Of a stretch of DNA of 64,000 bases, positions 46,595 through 55,568 are shown one piece after another; the first letter of the stretch is position 1, and every line of letters starts with the position of its first letter. The DNA comes from Glaciimonas sp. Its GTDB lineage: Bacteria > Pseudomonadota > Gammaproteobacteria > Burkholderiales > Burkholderiaceae_D. The DNA is taken from NCBI GenBank assembly GCA_012927585.1, contig JABBOY010000006.1, forward strand, positions 62,001-126,000. Direction: 5' to 3'. The notes under the pieces were generated by a model, which saw nothing but the letters and a program-made list of their open reading frames with translations, was not told where the DNA came from and did no database searches. A program made the position numbers and the translations under genes.

Positions 46595-48082
46595 ATGCAT
46601 AGATACTTGAGCAGAAAGGCCCTGGCAGTCGCCATCGGCGCAATCAGTGGGGTAAGCTGTTTTCCGGCAGGTGCTTCGAGCCATCGCGAAGCGCCGTTCA
46701 TCAGCGGCATGTCGCGCGTGGACGGCACTGATTTTTATATGTTTCGAAGCTATGCACCGGGCCGACAGGATTATGTGACCCTGATCGCGAATTACATTCC
46801 GTTCCAGGACCCTCAGGGTGGGCCGAATTTTTACCAGTTCGATCCCAATGCGCTGTACGAAATCCATGTCGTCAATGACGGCGGCAGCAAAGAAAATATC
46901 AGCTTTCGGTTCCGTTTCAAGAGCACCTCCAAACGTACCGCTCTCACTGTAGGTGGTAAGCCAACCCTGATTCCGCTGATTAATTCGGGTGTGATAAGCG
47001 GCGTAAATCCGGCCACCTTGAATGTGCGCGAAACCTACACCGTCGATATTGTGCGCGGCGACCGCCGGGTCGGCAAAGTGGATTCCGTTACTACGGCGGC
47101 GGGTGCCAAAGAGTTTGACAAGCCGGTCGACAACATCGGCGACAAATCCTTTGGCAGCGCGACCGGGTATGAAGCCTACGCAAACCAGCATGTCTATGAC
47201 GTGAAAATTCCAGGCTGCGGCGACGGTCGGGTCTTCGTTGGCCAGCGCAAGGAGTCGTTCTTTATCGCCGTCGGCCAGATATTCGACTTGTTCAATCTCA
47301 ATCCGTTGGGGCCGGAAACCGGCAACAAAAATGATCTTGAAAACAAGAACGTCAGTTCCATTGCGCTTGAAGTTCCTACTGCCTGCCTCACCAATGGCAC
47401 TGAAAAAGTTATTGGCGGCTTTACGACCGCCAGTGTTCGTCAGGGTCGCTTAATCAACCCGTCGCCAGTATCGGGCAACAACGACGCAGTAAAAGAAGGT
47501 GGTCCTTGGGCCCAGGTTTCGCGGCTGGGCATGCCGCTGGTCAATGAAGTCGTGATCGGCATGGACGACAAAGACCGTTTCAACGCATCGCGGCCGCGTG
47601 ACGATACGCAGTTTCTCAATTACGTCACCAATCCTTCGCTGCCGGCGCTGGTTGAGTCGCTGTTCCCGTCCGCCAAGGCGCCTACCAACTTCCCGCGTAC
47701 TGACCTGGTGGCAGCATTCCTGACCGGTATCAAAGGGGTCAATCAACCGGCAAACGTTAAACCTAGCGAAATGTTGCGCCTGGATACCACTACCGTGCCG
47801 ACTGTGCAAGCTGCGCAAAATTCGCTTGGCGTGGCAGCCGGCGACATGGCTGGGTTCCCGAATGGCCGTCGTCCTGGCGATGATGTGGTCGATCTGACGC
47901 TACGCGTAGCGATGGGTGCGTTATGCGTATTGACCGGGCCGACCGATACCTTCGCTGTGGGCTGCAAACCCGGCGATGCACCAGCCGGCGGTTTGGCGCT
48001 GACGGACGGGGTGCGCAGGGATGCGACAACCTTCAAAGCAGTGTTTCCGTATCTGAACACGCCGCTGCCCGGCAACAACTAA
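46595..48082 (+). CDS. DUF4331 exported protein
   Basis: A 495-residue protein of the DUF4331 family. After a signal peptide (residues 1-29) comes SSHREAPFISGMSRVDGTDF, the family hallmark. The remainder has no recognised domain. It is the first gene of a likely operon with a small lipoprotein (10 bp away), a TPR protein and a HupE-like membrane protein. No catalytic function is established. The ATG at 46595 places the signal peptide at the terminus. Confidence 0.85.
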   Translation: MHRYLSRKALAVAIGAISGVSCFPAGASSHREAPFISGMSRVDGTDFYMFRSYAPGRQDYVTLIANYIPFQDPQGGPNFYQFDPNALYEIHVVNDGGSKENISFRFRFKSTSKRTALTVGGKPTLIPLINSGVISGVNPATLNVRETYTVDIVRGDRRVGKVDSVTTAAGAKEFDKPVDNIGDKSFGSATGYEAYANQHVYDVKIPGCGDGRVFVGQRKESFFIAVGQIFDLFNLNPLGPETGNKNDLENKNVSSIALEVPTACLTNGTEKVIGGFTTASVRQGRLINPSPVSGNNDAVKEGGPWAQVSRLGMPLVNEVVIGMDDKDRFNASRPRDDTQFLNYVTNPSLPALVESLFPSAKAPTNFPRTDLVAAFLTGIKGVNQPANVKPSEMLRLDTTTVPTVQAAQNSLGVAAGDMAGFPNGRRPGDDVVDLTLRVAMGALCVLTGPTDTFAVGCKPGDAPAGGLALTDGVRRDATTFKAVFPYLNTPLPGNN

Positions 48083-48092
48083 GGAGTCCGCC

Positions 48093-48356
48093 ATGATCAT
48101 TAAAAAATCCATGCTGGGTCTCGGCTCAGCACTCGTTTTGGCGATGTTGGTATCCGGTTGCGGTGGCAACGGCGACGATAATCGATTCGACCGGAGCGGG
48201 AGCAACAATACTGGCGAACCGGTCGCTGCACAGGACGCCTTCATGGATGCCGTGAAAGGGGTGGTTGCGACAACGTCCGATACGACCGAAACTGGGCCGA
48301 TCGACTCGATCACGCCAACCGGTCGCAACGATACTGCTCCGGTTCAGATTATTTAA
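48093..48356 (+). CDS. Small putative lipoprotein
   Basis: An 87-residue protein with a lipoprotein signal: basic start, hydrophobic core LGSALVLAMLVSGC giving the lipobox at residues 20-23. The rest is polar and Thr/Asp-rich. AAGGAG precedes it, and it sits 10 bp after the DUF4331 gene. It has no family I recognise; it may help anchor or assemble the DUF4331 protein. Confidence 0.75.
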   Translation: MIIKKSMLGLGSALVLAMLVSGCGGNGDDNRFDRSGSNNTGEPVAAQDAFMDAVKGVVATTSDTTETGPIDSITPTGRNDTAPVQII

Positions 48357-48385
48357 GAGCTTACGTAATATGGTAGTACAGCGAT

Positions 48386-48415
48386 GGGTGCTCCGAGCAA
48401 ACGCTCGGGGCACCC
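48386..48415. repeat. Hairpin between lipoprotein and TPR genes
   Basis: GGGTGCTCCGAGC (48386-48398) and GCTCGGGGCACCC (48403-48415) pair with one mismatch around AAAC. There is no T-tract, so it may stabilise mRNA or attenuate the operon rather than end it. Confidence 0.6.
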
Positions 48416-48548
48416 GGCTGGGGTTGGGTACGCAATACACAATTGCTTTTAATGATGTGTTGGCACCTCTGTTTTGTCGCCGCTGTTTTGCGGTCAACAT
48501 GACGATGCTGCCATCCGGCAGCATCCCTTTCTTGCAACGTGAGCATCC

Positions 48549-49733
48549 ATGACATTCTACAAAGCTTTGGCCATTGGTTTGCTATTTTCCGGCGTTGCGC
48601 CTGCAATCTGGAGCGCACCGCGCATCCCGATCAGCGACACTGAAGTGATCGAACATTTGCCGCGAGGCACCGATCCGGCCCAGCAGGAATTCAGGGCTTT
48701 GCGCAGCCGCCTGGCAGCGTCGCCCAATGACATGCTGCTGGCGCTGACGCTGGCCCGACGCTATATCAGTCAGTCGCGCGTCGAAGGCGATCCGCGCTAT
48801 CTAGGGTATGCGCAAGCTGCGCTGGCACCCTGGTATGACAAGTCCGACCCGCCGGCGGAAGTGCGCGTGATGCGCGCCACGCTGCTGCAAAGCACGCATC
48901 AGTTTCCGGCCTCGCTGCGCGATCTGGATGCGGTCGTGAAAGCCGACCCGCACAATGCGCAAGCGTGGCTGACCAAAGCCACCGTACTGCAAGTCATGGG
49001 CGAATATAGACCGGCTGCGCAAAGTTGCAATGCACTGCGCTCGCTGGCCCCGGTGCTGATTACGATTACATGTCTGTCGAACGTAGCCAGTCTGAATGGA
49101 CAAGCGCACCAGAGTTATGCGCACTTGAAATCGGCCCTTGCGATGGCCCCGGGTGCCGATCCCGGCATCCGCATCTGGGTCACCACTTTGCTGGCCGAAA
49201 TGGCACAACGATTGGGCCAATTTCCGGCGGCAGAGGAACACTTCAAAACAGCGCTGGCACTTGACGATGCCGACAGTTATCTGTTGGGCGCTTACGCAGA
49301 TTTTTTACTCGATCAGAAGCGCCCGGGGGAAGTGATCCGGCTACTAAAAGACAAGACGCGAGTCGATGCGCTGTTGTTGCGCTATGCCCTCGCTCTCACC
49401 TCGCAGCCGGCCGACAACCGCGCTGCCGCCGATCAGATCGCCTTGCTGAATTCCCGTTTCGCCGCCGCCATGTTGCGTGGCGACACTGTGCATCAGCGCG
49501 AACAGGCGCGCTTTGAATTGCAGTTGATGCATCGCGCACCGTTCGCATTGCAGTTGGCGCAGCGCAACTGGGCAGTGCAAAAAGAGCCGGCAGACGCGCG
49601 CATATTTCTCGAAGCAGCGCTCGTCGCAAACGACAAGGCCGCAGCCGCGCCGGTGCTGGATTGGCTAAAAAAGACCCGCCTGGAAGATCATGCGATCAAC
49701 GCGCTGGCATTGAAATTTGCAGTAGGAGCTTGA
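48549..49733 (+). CDS. Exported TPR protein
   Basis: A 394-residue protein. A signal peptide (MTFYKALAIGLLFSGVAPAI, then WSA) precedes several tetratricopeptide-like helical pairs, for example the blocks starting FPASLRDLDAVVKADPHNAQ, then AWLTKATVL, and QFPAAEEHFKTALALDDADS. A periplasmic scaffold is likely. The gene is directly followed by the HupE-like gene (1-bp gap). Confidence 0.8.
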   Translation: MTFYKALAIGLLFSGVAPAIWSAPRIPISDTEVIEHLPRGTDPAQQEFRALRSRLAASPNDMLLALTLARRYISQSRVEGDPRYLGYAQAALAPWYDKSDPPAEVRVMRATLLQSTHQFPASLRDLDAVVKADPHNAQAWLTKATVLQVMGEYRPAAQSCNALRSLAPVLITITCLSNVASLNGQAHQSYAHLKSALAMAPGADPGIRIWVTTLLAEMAQRLGQFPAAEEHFKTALALDDADSYLLGAYADFLLDQKRPGEVIRLLKDKTRVDALLLRYALALTSQPADNRAAADQIALLNSRFAAAMLRGDTVHQREQARFELQLMHRAPFALQLAQRNWAVQKEPADARIFLEAALVANDKAAAAPVLDWLKKTRLEDHAINALALKFAVGA

Positions 49734-49734
49734 G

Positions 49735-50874
49735 ATGAAGCGCTGCTTGACACTCCTGATACTGGCAGCGGCCGTATTGCTGGGCGCTACCGCCCATGCC
49801 CACAAGCCGAGCGACAGTTACCTGACACTGAAGGTCAGCGACCGGACGGTCGTAGGGCAATGGGACATTGCACTACGCGATCTCGACTTTGCCATCGGCC
49901 TGGACCAGGACGGCAACGGTGAATTAAGCTGGGGCGAAATTCGCGCGCGGCATCGCGACATCGCCGCCTATGCATTCGGTCGTTTGGCTCTTTCCAACGC
50001 CGGCGCAAGCTGTCCGATCACGGCCGGCCAACAGCTGGTCGACAATCACAGCGATGGCGCTTATTCGGTGCTGCGTTTTAGCGCCGCCTGCAGTGCGCCG
50101 ATCGAAAAACTCGATGTCGATTATCGTTTATTGTTCGACATCGACCCGCAGCACAAGGGTCTGCTAAACCTGCAGTCCGGCACGCAGGCATCGACTGCGA
50201 TATTTTCACCGGATACCGCGCACCAGACTCTGGTATTGCGCGAGGCCAGCAAACTGGCGCAGTTTGGCGACTACGTTGTCACAGGTATCTGGCACATCTG
50301 GAAGGGCTTCGATCACATCCTGTTTTTATTGTCGCTGCTGTTGCCGGCCGTGCTCAAAATAGTCGACCGGCAGCATCGCCCCTCCGACAGTTTCAAGACG
50401 TCGTTCGTCGACGTGATGAAGATCGTCACTGCGTTTACACTCGCGCATTCGATCACGCTCACCTTGGCGACTTTTCAGGTAGTAACGCTGCCCTCGCGCT
50501 GGGTTGAATCCGCAATCGCCGCCTCGGTCGTATTGGCCGCGTTGAACAACTTGCTCCCGCTATTTCAGAATAAGCGCTGGATGGTGGCGTTTGCTTTCGG
50601 TCTGATTCACGGCTTCGGCTTTGCCAGCGTCCTGACCGATTTGGGATTGCCGCAATCTGCATTATTGCTGGCCTTGGTCGGCTTTAATGTGGGAGTGGAG
50701 GTCGGGCAGCTTGCAATCGTATCGGTCTTTTTACCGCTTGCTTATGCGATTCGCAGAACTACCTTTTATCGCAACGCCATTTTTACCGGCGGCTCCGGCT
50801 TGATCGTTCTGGTCGCGACGGTATGGCTGCTGGAGCGTTTATTCGATCTGACGATTTTTTCGGTATTTGTGTAG
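49735..50874 (+). CDS. HupE/UreJ_2-like membrane protein with EF-hand loop
   Basis: A 379-residue protein. A signal peptide ending ATAHAH is followed by an N-terminal extracytoplasmic domain (residues 24-180), then about seven membrane helices (FDHILFLLSLLLPAVLKIVD onward) of the HupE/UreJ_2 type, with conserved HSITLTLA and LIHGFGFASVL. Residues 57-68 (DQDGNGELSWGE) fit the EF-hand loop D-x-D-x-NG-x-L-xxx-E exactly, so calcium may bind. HupE relatives are often linked to metal uptake, but the substrate here is not known. Confidence 0.82.
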   Translation: MKRCLTLLILAAAVLLGATAHAHKPSDSYLTLKVSDRTVVGQWDIALRDLDFAIGLDQDGNGELSWGEIRARHRDIAAYAFGRLALSNAGASCPITAGQQLVDNHSDGAYSVLRFSAACSAPIEKLDVDYRLLFDIDPQHKGLLNLQSGTQASTAIFSPDTAHQTLVLREASKLAQFGDYVVTGIWHIWKGFDHILFLLSLLLPAVLKIVDRQHRPSDSFKTSFVDVMKIVTAFTLAHSITLTLATFQVVTLPSRWVESAIAASVVLAALNNLLPLFQNKRWMVAFAFGLIHGFGFASVLTDLGLPQSALLLALVGFNVGVEVGQLAIVSVFLPLAYAIRRTTFYRNAIFTGGSGLIVLVATVWLLERLFDLTIFSVFV

Positions 50875-51002
50875 TCGATGCAGGATCGTTATCGGTTTTG
50901 CTCGACCGTCAGTTGCGGCGCGTACCAGGGCCGTCACGGATTCGCTGTGGGCGGGGTATTGCTGGCAAAATGGCTGTTTTCCTCTTCGAGTGAATCCAAG
51001 CC

Positions 51003-52289
51003 ATGAACCCGCGCCAACTCCTGATTGATAGTTTCCACGCCGCAGTTGCTGCCGCCGATCCACGCCGCGTTGTTGCACAATTTTTGCCATCCCCACCTCC
51101 TTCCCCCGGCCGTACTTTGGTGGTCGGCGCCGGCAAGGCTGCTGCCAGTATGGCGCGTGCGGTCGAGTTGGCGTGGCCGGCCGAAGCGCCGCTGGAAGGC
51201 GTGGTTGTCACGCGCTATGGGCACGGCATGCCAACTGAGCGCATTCGCGTGATCGAGGCTGGCCATCCGGTGCCGGATGCGGCCGGGGAAGGCGCTGCAG
51301 TAGAGATTTTGGCGCAGGTGCGTGCGCTGACGCCTATTGATCATTTGATCGTGTTGGTGTCCGGCGGCGGTTCCAGCCTGTTATCGCTGCCGGTCGCCGC
51401 AGTGCCGATGGCGGATTTGAAAACGGTGACCAAGGCGTTGCTGCACTCCGGCGCGCCGATTACCGAAATGAACGTGGTGCGCAAGCATCTGTCGCAGATT
51501 CAGGGTGGGCGACTGGCCGCCGCGTGCCAGGCACCGATCACCGCTTTGATCGTTAGCGACGTGACCGGCGACGATCCGAGCGCGATTGCCTCCGGCCCGA
51601 CTTGCGCTGACGCCAGCACCTATCAAGATGCGCTCGACATTCTCAGCCGTTATGCAGTCAGCGCACCGGCCAGCGTGCTGGCGCATTTGCAGGCCGGGGT
51701 GCGCGGCACGATCGATGAAACGCCCAAGCCGGGCAGCGTCGCATTGGCGCAGGTGCGCAATACCGTGATCGCCAGCGCGCATCAAAGCTTGCAAGCGGCG
51801 GCTGATTTTTTTCGGCAGCGCGGCATTACGCCGGTAGTGCTGGGCGACACCGTCACCGGCGAAGCCGCGGAAGTCGCCAAAGTGTATGCGGCGCTGGTGC
51901 GCGAAATTCGCGTCCATCAGCAGCCGTTCCGCGCGCCGGTGGCCTTGATTTCCGGTGGCGAATGTACGGTCACCGTGCGCGCCGGTGACGAGCCCGGCCG
52001 CGGCGGACGCTGTGCCGAATTTCTATTGTCGCTGACGCTGGAACTCGGCGGCATGCCCGATGTGTACGCGTTGGCGGCCGATACCGACGGCATCGACGGT
52101 ACCGAGGACAATGCCGGCGCGGTGCTGATGCCGGATACGCCGGCGCGCGCCGCAACGTTGGGAATCAACGCTGCCGCGATGCTGGGCGCGCATGACAGTT
52201 ACAGCTATTTTTCCGCGCTGGGCGACTTGCTGGTCACCGGGCCGACGTGCACCAATGTCAACGATTATCGGGTGATCCTGATTCTGTAA
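51003..52289 (+). CDS. ttuD: Glycerate 2-kinase (MOFRL family)
   Basis: A 428-residue GckA/TtuD-type kinase that phosphorylates D-glycerate. VVGAGKAAASMARAVE, ARYGHG-like VTRYGHGMP, VSGGGSSLLSLPV and the C-terminal MOFRL domain (ISGGECTVTV, DTDGIDGTEDNAGAVL) are present. It feeds glycerate from glyoxylate or tartrate breakdown into glycolysis. It ends just before a GC-rich palindromic repeat. Confidence 0.9.
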   Translation: MNPRQLLIDSFHAAVAAADPRRVVAQFLPSPPPSPGRTLVVGAGKAAASMARAVELAWPAEAPLEGVVVTRYGHGMPTERIRVIEAGHPVPDAAGEGAAVEILAQVRALTPIDHLIVLVSGGGSSLLSLPVAAVPMADLKTVTKALLHSGAPITEMNVVRKHLSQIQGGRLAAACQAPITALIVSDVTGDDPSAIASGPTCADASTYQDALDILSRYAVSAPASVLAHLQAGVRGTIDETPKPGSVALAQVRNTVIASAHQSLQAAADFFRQRGITPVVLGDTVTGEAAEVAKVYAALVREIRVHQQPFRAPVALISGGECTVTVRAGDEPGRGGRCAEFLLSLTLELGGMPDVYALAADTDGIDGTEDNAGAVLMPDTPARAATLGINAAAMLGAHDSYSYFSALGDLLVTGPTCTNVNDYRVILIL

Positions 52290-52299
52290 CGTGAAGGCT

Positions 52300-52336
52300 C
52301 CCTCTCCCGCGTGCGGGAGAGGGTTGGGGAGAGGGC
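52300..52336. repeat. Family F palindromic repeat before pyrC
   Basis: CCCTCTCCCGC (52300-52310) and GCGGGAGAGGG (52313-52323) are perfect arms, followed by TTGGGGAGAGGG. This is a common dispersed element in proteobacterial genomes; the sequence inside rfbB at 3241-3291 is similar. Confidence 0.75.
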
Positions 52337-52388
52337 AGTCATGGCCGCGAGGCAGGTAAAATGGCGGCAATCCATAGAAAGTGCCGCC

Positions 52389-53444
52389 ATGATCATGACC
52401 ACCGCCACACCGCTCAATACACTCACCATCACCCGCCCCGACGACTGGCATTTGCACTTGCGTGACGGCGCGGCGCTGGCGTCCGTGTTGCCGCATAGCG
52501 CCCGCCAGTTCGGCCGCGCAATCGTGATGCCGAACCTGAAATCGCCGGTCACCACCACTGCGCAAGCGGCAGAATACCGCGAGCGCATTCTGGCCGCTTT
52601 GCCCGACGGCATGGCTTTCGAACCTTTGATGACGCTGTATCTGACCGATAACACGCCGCCGGATGAAATCCTGCGGGCAAAAGACAGCGGCTTCATCCAT
52701 GCGGTCAAACTGTATCCGGCCGGTGCCACCACCAATTCAGACGCCGGCGTGACCGATCTGATCAAGTGTACTAAAACGCTGGAAACGATGCAGGAAATCG
52801 GCATGCCATTCTTGCTGCATGGCGAGGTGACCGCTCCTGAGATCGACATTTTCGACCGTGAAGCGGTCTTCATCGAGCGCGTGCTGCAACCGCTGCGCCT
52901 GGCGATGCCAGCGCTGAAAATCGTGTTCGAGCACATCACCACCAAGGACGCCGCGCAATACGTGAGCGAGGCCGACGGCCCGATTGCCGCCACCATCACC
53001 GCCCATCATTTGTTGTACAACCGCAATGCCATTTTCAAAGGCGGGATTCGCCCGCATTATTTTTGCCTGCCGGTACTTAAGCGCGAAGAGCACCGCCAAG
53101 CGCTGGTGACAGTGGCCACCAGCGGCGATGAACGGTTTTTTCTCGGCACCGATTCGGCTCCGCATCCCAAAGGATTGAAGGAAACTGCCTGCGGTTGCGC
53201 CGGTTGCTACACCGCTTTGCACGCGATGGAACTGTACGCGCACGCTTTCGACCAGGCCGGCGCACTGGATAAGCTCGAAGCGTTTGCCAGCTTTAACGGC
53301 CCGGCGTTTTACGATTTGCCGCGCAATCCCGGAACGGTCACTTTACAGCGCCAAAATTGGACAGTACCGACTGAATTGCCGCTGGGCGACGCCACCATCA
53401 TGCCTTTGAACGGCGGTGAAACGATTCCCTGGAAATTGTTGTAG
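52389..53444 (+). CDS. pyrC: Dihydroorotase
   Basis: A 351-residue class II dihydroorotase, third step of UMP synthesis. [12 protein letters not shown] carries the two metal His, [17 protein letters not shown] the carboxylated Lys, [20 protein letters not shown] the further metal ligands, and [11 protein letters not shown] the catalytic Asp. ATG 52389 and 52395 are both possible. It is preceded by the family F repeat. Confidence 0.95.
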   Translation: MIMTTATPLNTLTITRPDDWHLHLRDGAALASVLPHSARQFGRAIVMPNLKSPVTTTAQAAEYRERILAALPDGMAFEPLMTLYLTDNTPPDEILRAKDSGFIHAVKLYPAGATTNSDAGVTDLIKCTKTLETMQEIGMPFLLHGEVTAPEIDIFDREAVFIERVLQPLRLAMPALKIVFEHITTKDAAQYVSEADGPIAATITAHHLLYNRNAIFKGGIRPHYFCLPVLKREEHRQALVTVATSGDERFFLGTDSAPHPKGLKETACGCAGCYTALHAMELYAHAFDQAGALDKLEAFASFNGPAFYDLPRNPGTVTLQRQNWTVPTELPLGDATIMPLNGGETIPWKLL

Positions 53445-53473
53445 GCAACTTGTTTTATTCTTTGAAAAATTTG

Positions 53474-53545
53474 ATACAGAGTGCTGTATTTTTATATTCC
53501 GCACAATTAATATGCGGACATACTACTGTTTTTATCTATACTCCC
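53474..53545 (-). repeat. Family A repeat, copy 5 (reversed)
   Basis: Read on the minus strand, GGGAGTATAGATAAAAACAG followed by TAGTATGTCCGCATATTAAT and TGTGCGG. The core TCCGCA...TGCGGA (53498-53518) is an inverted repeat. It lies between pyrC and the DUF3025 gene. Confidence 0.65.
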
Positions 53546-53571
53546 ACTTATTTTAAATATAGCAGATATGG

Positions 53572-54408
53572 ATGAACGGGATTCCTGTGGCCGCGACGCT
53601 TGAACCTGCACTCGCAGCGGTGCATGCGCCGATAGATTGGGCGCGGCCCTGGTTGGCTGGCGTGCTAGCGGCCGCGCAGCGCGTGACGGGCGCTGCCGAC
53701 TGGCGGCAGGCGCTCAATGCGTGCGCCGCCGCCGACGGTTTGCGTAACTATGCCGGCTTGGCGCTCTCTTTCGTGCCGCAGGCTGCGTTGCCGGCGGACA
53801 CCGCTTATGAAGCTTTCATCAGCGCCACCGGTTGCGTACCGACCCGCGCCAATCTGCACGATTTTTTCAATGCGCTGGTCTGGCTCAGTTTTCCGCGCAT
53901 CAAGCGCCAACTCAATGCCTTGCAAGCGGCGCAGATTGCGCAGTCCGGCGTTGGCAAGGCGCGCGGTCCGGCCCGCGACGCGGCCACAATTTTCGACGAA
54001 AATGCGGCGCTGCTGGTGGTGCGCAATGCGCCGCCAGGCCGCTCTCTGGTGGACGCGCTACGTAATCACCAATGGCAAGATGCGTTCATTGGACAGCGTG
54101 CCGATTACGGCAGCGCGGTCGAAGTCTGGTTGTTCGGCCATGCGTTGATGGAAAAACTGGTGTCGCCTTACCGGGCGATTACCGCCCACAGCCGCGTGGT
54201 GATGGTGGATGGCGCTTATTTTGCTCTATGCCCTGCCGCGCGCCGCGCCTGGGTAGACCGCCAGGTCGCGCAGGAATTAACGGATCAAGGTTTGACCACC
54301 GCCGACTTCACGCCATTGCCGGTGCTCGGCGTGCCGGGATGGTGGCCGGGGCAGGATGCTGCGTTTTACGCCGACGCCGGCGTATTTCGGCCTAAAAAAC
54401 AACGCTGA
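53572..54408 (+). CDS. DUF3025 family protein
   Basis: A 278-residue protein of the DUF3025 family, common in beta- and gammaproteobacteria and of unknown function. VWLSFPRIKRQLNALQAAQI is the conserved family segment; no signal peptide or catalytic motif is seen. The ATG at 53572 follows a family A repeat. Confidence 0.85.
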   Translation: MNGIPVAATLEPALAAVHAPIDWARPWLAGVLAAAQRVTGAADWRQALNACAAADGLRNYAGLALSFVPQAALPADTAYEAFISATGCVPTRANLHDFFNALVWLSFPRIKRQLNALQAAQIAQSGVGKARGPARDAATIFDENAALLVVRNAPPGRSLVDALRNHQWQDAFIGQRADYGSAVEVWLFGHALMEKLVSPYRAITAHSRVVMVDGAYFALCPAARRAWVDRQVAQELTDQGLTTADFTPLPVLGVPGWWPGQDAAFYADAGVFRPKKQR

Positions 54409-54439
54409 ATGGTCTGATACGCAAAATAGTGTGGGTTTT

Positions 54440-54495
54440 AGTAGTGCAGGTCTCCGTGCCTGCGGCCCGGCGCAGGCACGCAGGCCCACGCTACT
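54440..54495. repeat. Family C REP-like palindrome, copy 2
   Basis: AGTAGTGCAGGTCTCCGTGC then CTGCG, and CGCAGGCACGCAGGCCCACG then CTACT, are imperfect 25-base arms. The sequence is clearly related to copy 1 at 35412-35467. Confidence 0.75.
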
Positions 54496-54534
54496 GATAT
54501 TACGCAAGTTCGATGTATAAAAATCTCAAATACA

Positions 54535-54553
54535 AATGAGAAGTATTCTTATC
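54535..54553 (+). promoter_or_regulatory. Probable Fur box upstream of ftrABCD
   Basis: AATGAGAAGTATTCTTATC agrees with AATGAGAATAATTCTCATT at 15 of 19 positions. A TAGAAT (-10 candidate) lies at 54561-54566 and the ftrA start at 54604. Iron-responsive control is inferred. Confidence 0.65.
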
Positions 54554-54603
54554 TACGTGTTAGAATCCTTGCATTCAATAACCGCAATGAAGGCAAGTAC
54601 ACA

Positions 54604-55143
54604 GTGAAAAAATCTCTCAGCACAGTATTGTTCTCGAGTTTGGCATTAATTATCAGCAGCGCCGCCCACGCGGCTGAAACGCCGATCGGCAAGCACCAGA
54701 TTTTGCACGGAATGGAAATCGGCGCAGTGTATTTGCAACCGATCAAGATGGATCCTGAAGGCATGATGGGCAAAGTTGAGACTTCCGACATTCACCTGGA
54801 GGCCGATGTCCACGCGGTCAAGGACAATCCGAACGCGTTTGCCGAAGGCGACTGGATTCCGTATCTGGCGGTGAAATATGAACTGAGCAAGGTCGGCAGT
54901 AACTTCAAGGCGGCCGGTGAAATGATGCCAATGCAAGCCAGCGATGGCCCGCATTATGGCGATAACGTGAAGTTATCCGGCCCCGGCAAGTACCAATTGA
55001 AGCTCACCGTGCTGCCGCCGTCGGCCAACTCCCACTTCGGCCGCCATATCGACAAGGAAACCGGCGTTGCAAAGTGGTTCAAGCCGTTTGACGTGAATTA
55101 CGATTTCACCTTTGCCGGCACCGGTAAAAGGGGTGGATATTAA
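54604..55143 (+). CDS. ftrA: Periplasmic iron-binding protein FtrA (P19/Tp34 type)
   Basis: A 179-residue periplasmic protein. A signal peptide ends at SAAHAAE (residue 24). IHLEADVHAVKDNPN and MPMQASDGPHYGDNVKLSG give the Met/His copper and iron ligands of the P19 fold. It captures ferrous iron for FtrC. The start is GTG at 54604. It is the first gene of the ftrABCD operon. Confidence 0.92.
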   Translation: MKKSLSTVLFSSLALIISSAAHAAETPIGKHQILHGMEIGAVYLQPIKMDPEGMMGKVETSDIHLEADVHAVKDNPNAFAEGDWIPYLAVKYELSKVGSNFKAAGEMMPMQASDGPHYGDNVKLSGPGKYQLKLTVLPPSANSHFGRHIDKETGVAKWFKPFDVNYDFTFAGTGKRGGY

Positions 55144-55205
55144 TTGATCGATTCATCAATTTATGCATGCCGGGTCGATGATCCGGCCCAGGTTCGGGAG
55201 ATGAG

Positions 55206-55538
55206 ATGTTGAAAAAATTCAGTGTATTTTGCGCCACACTATTGCTGGCAGGGGCTGCTTCGGCGGGGGAGGATTTGCTGAGCTTCGGGCTGAATTGCAA
55301 TAACGGCGTTTTCACGCCGAAGGTGTTGCAGGTGCCGGCCGGCAAGAAATTCAAACTGGAAATTCATAATGTCGGCACGGAAGCAATCGAGTTCGAGAGT
55401 AAACAATTGCGCAAGGAAAAGGCGCTGAGTCCCGGCGGCACATCATTTGTCGTGATTTACCCATTGCAACCCGGCGAGTACAAGTATTTCGATGATTTTC
55501 ATATCAGCGTGGGTCAGGGCAGCATCGTCGCACAATAA
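55206..55538 (+). CDS. ftrB: Cupredoxin-like FtrB
   Basis: A 110-residue periplasmic cupredoxin fold with signal peptide ending ASAGED. VLQVPAGKKFKLEIHNVGTE and the following AIEFESKQL match the FtrB/EfeO cupredoxin-type domain. It is thought to oxidise or hand over iron to the FtrC permease. GGGAG precedes the ATG. Confidence 0.9.
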   Translation: MLKKFSVFCATLLLAGAASAGEDLLSFGLNCNNGVFTPKVLQVPAGKKFKLEIHNVGTEAIEFESKQLRKEKALSPGGTSFVVIYPLQPGEYKYFDDFHISVGQGSIVAQ

Positions 55539-55568
55539 ATTTTCCGGTATTTATTCCATCATTCAATC

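Noticed and set aside
51381-51917. Antisense frame inside the glycerate kinase gene
   Set aside because: GC-rich shadow rich in Arg and His; the plus-strand MOFRL motifs are unequivocal.
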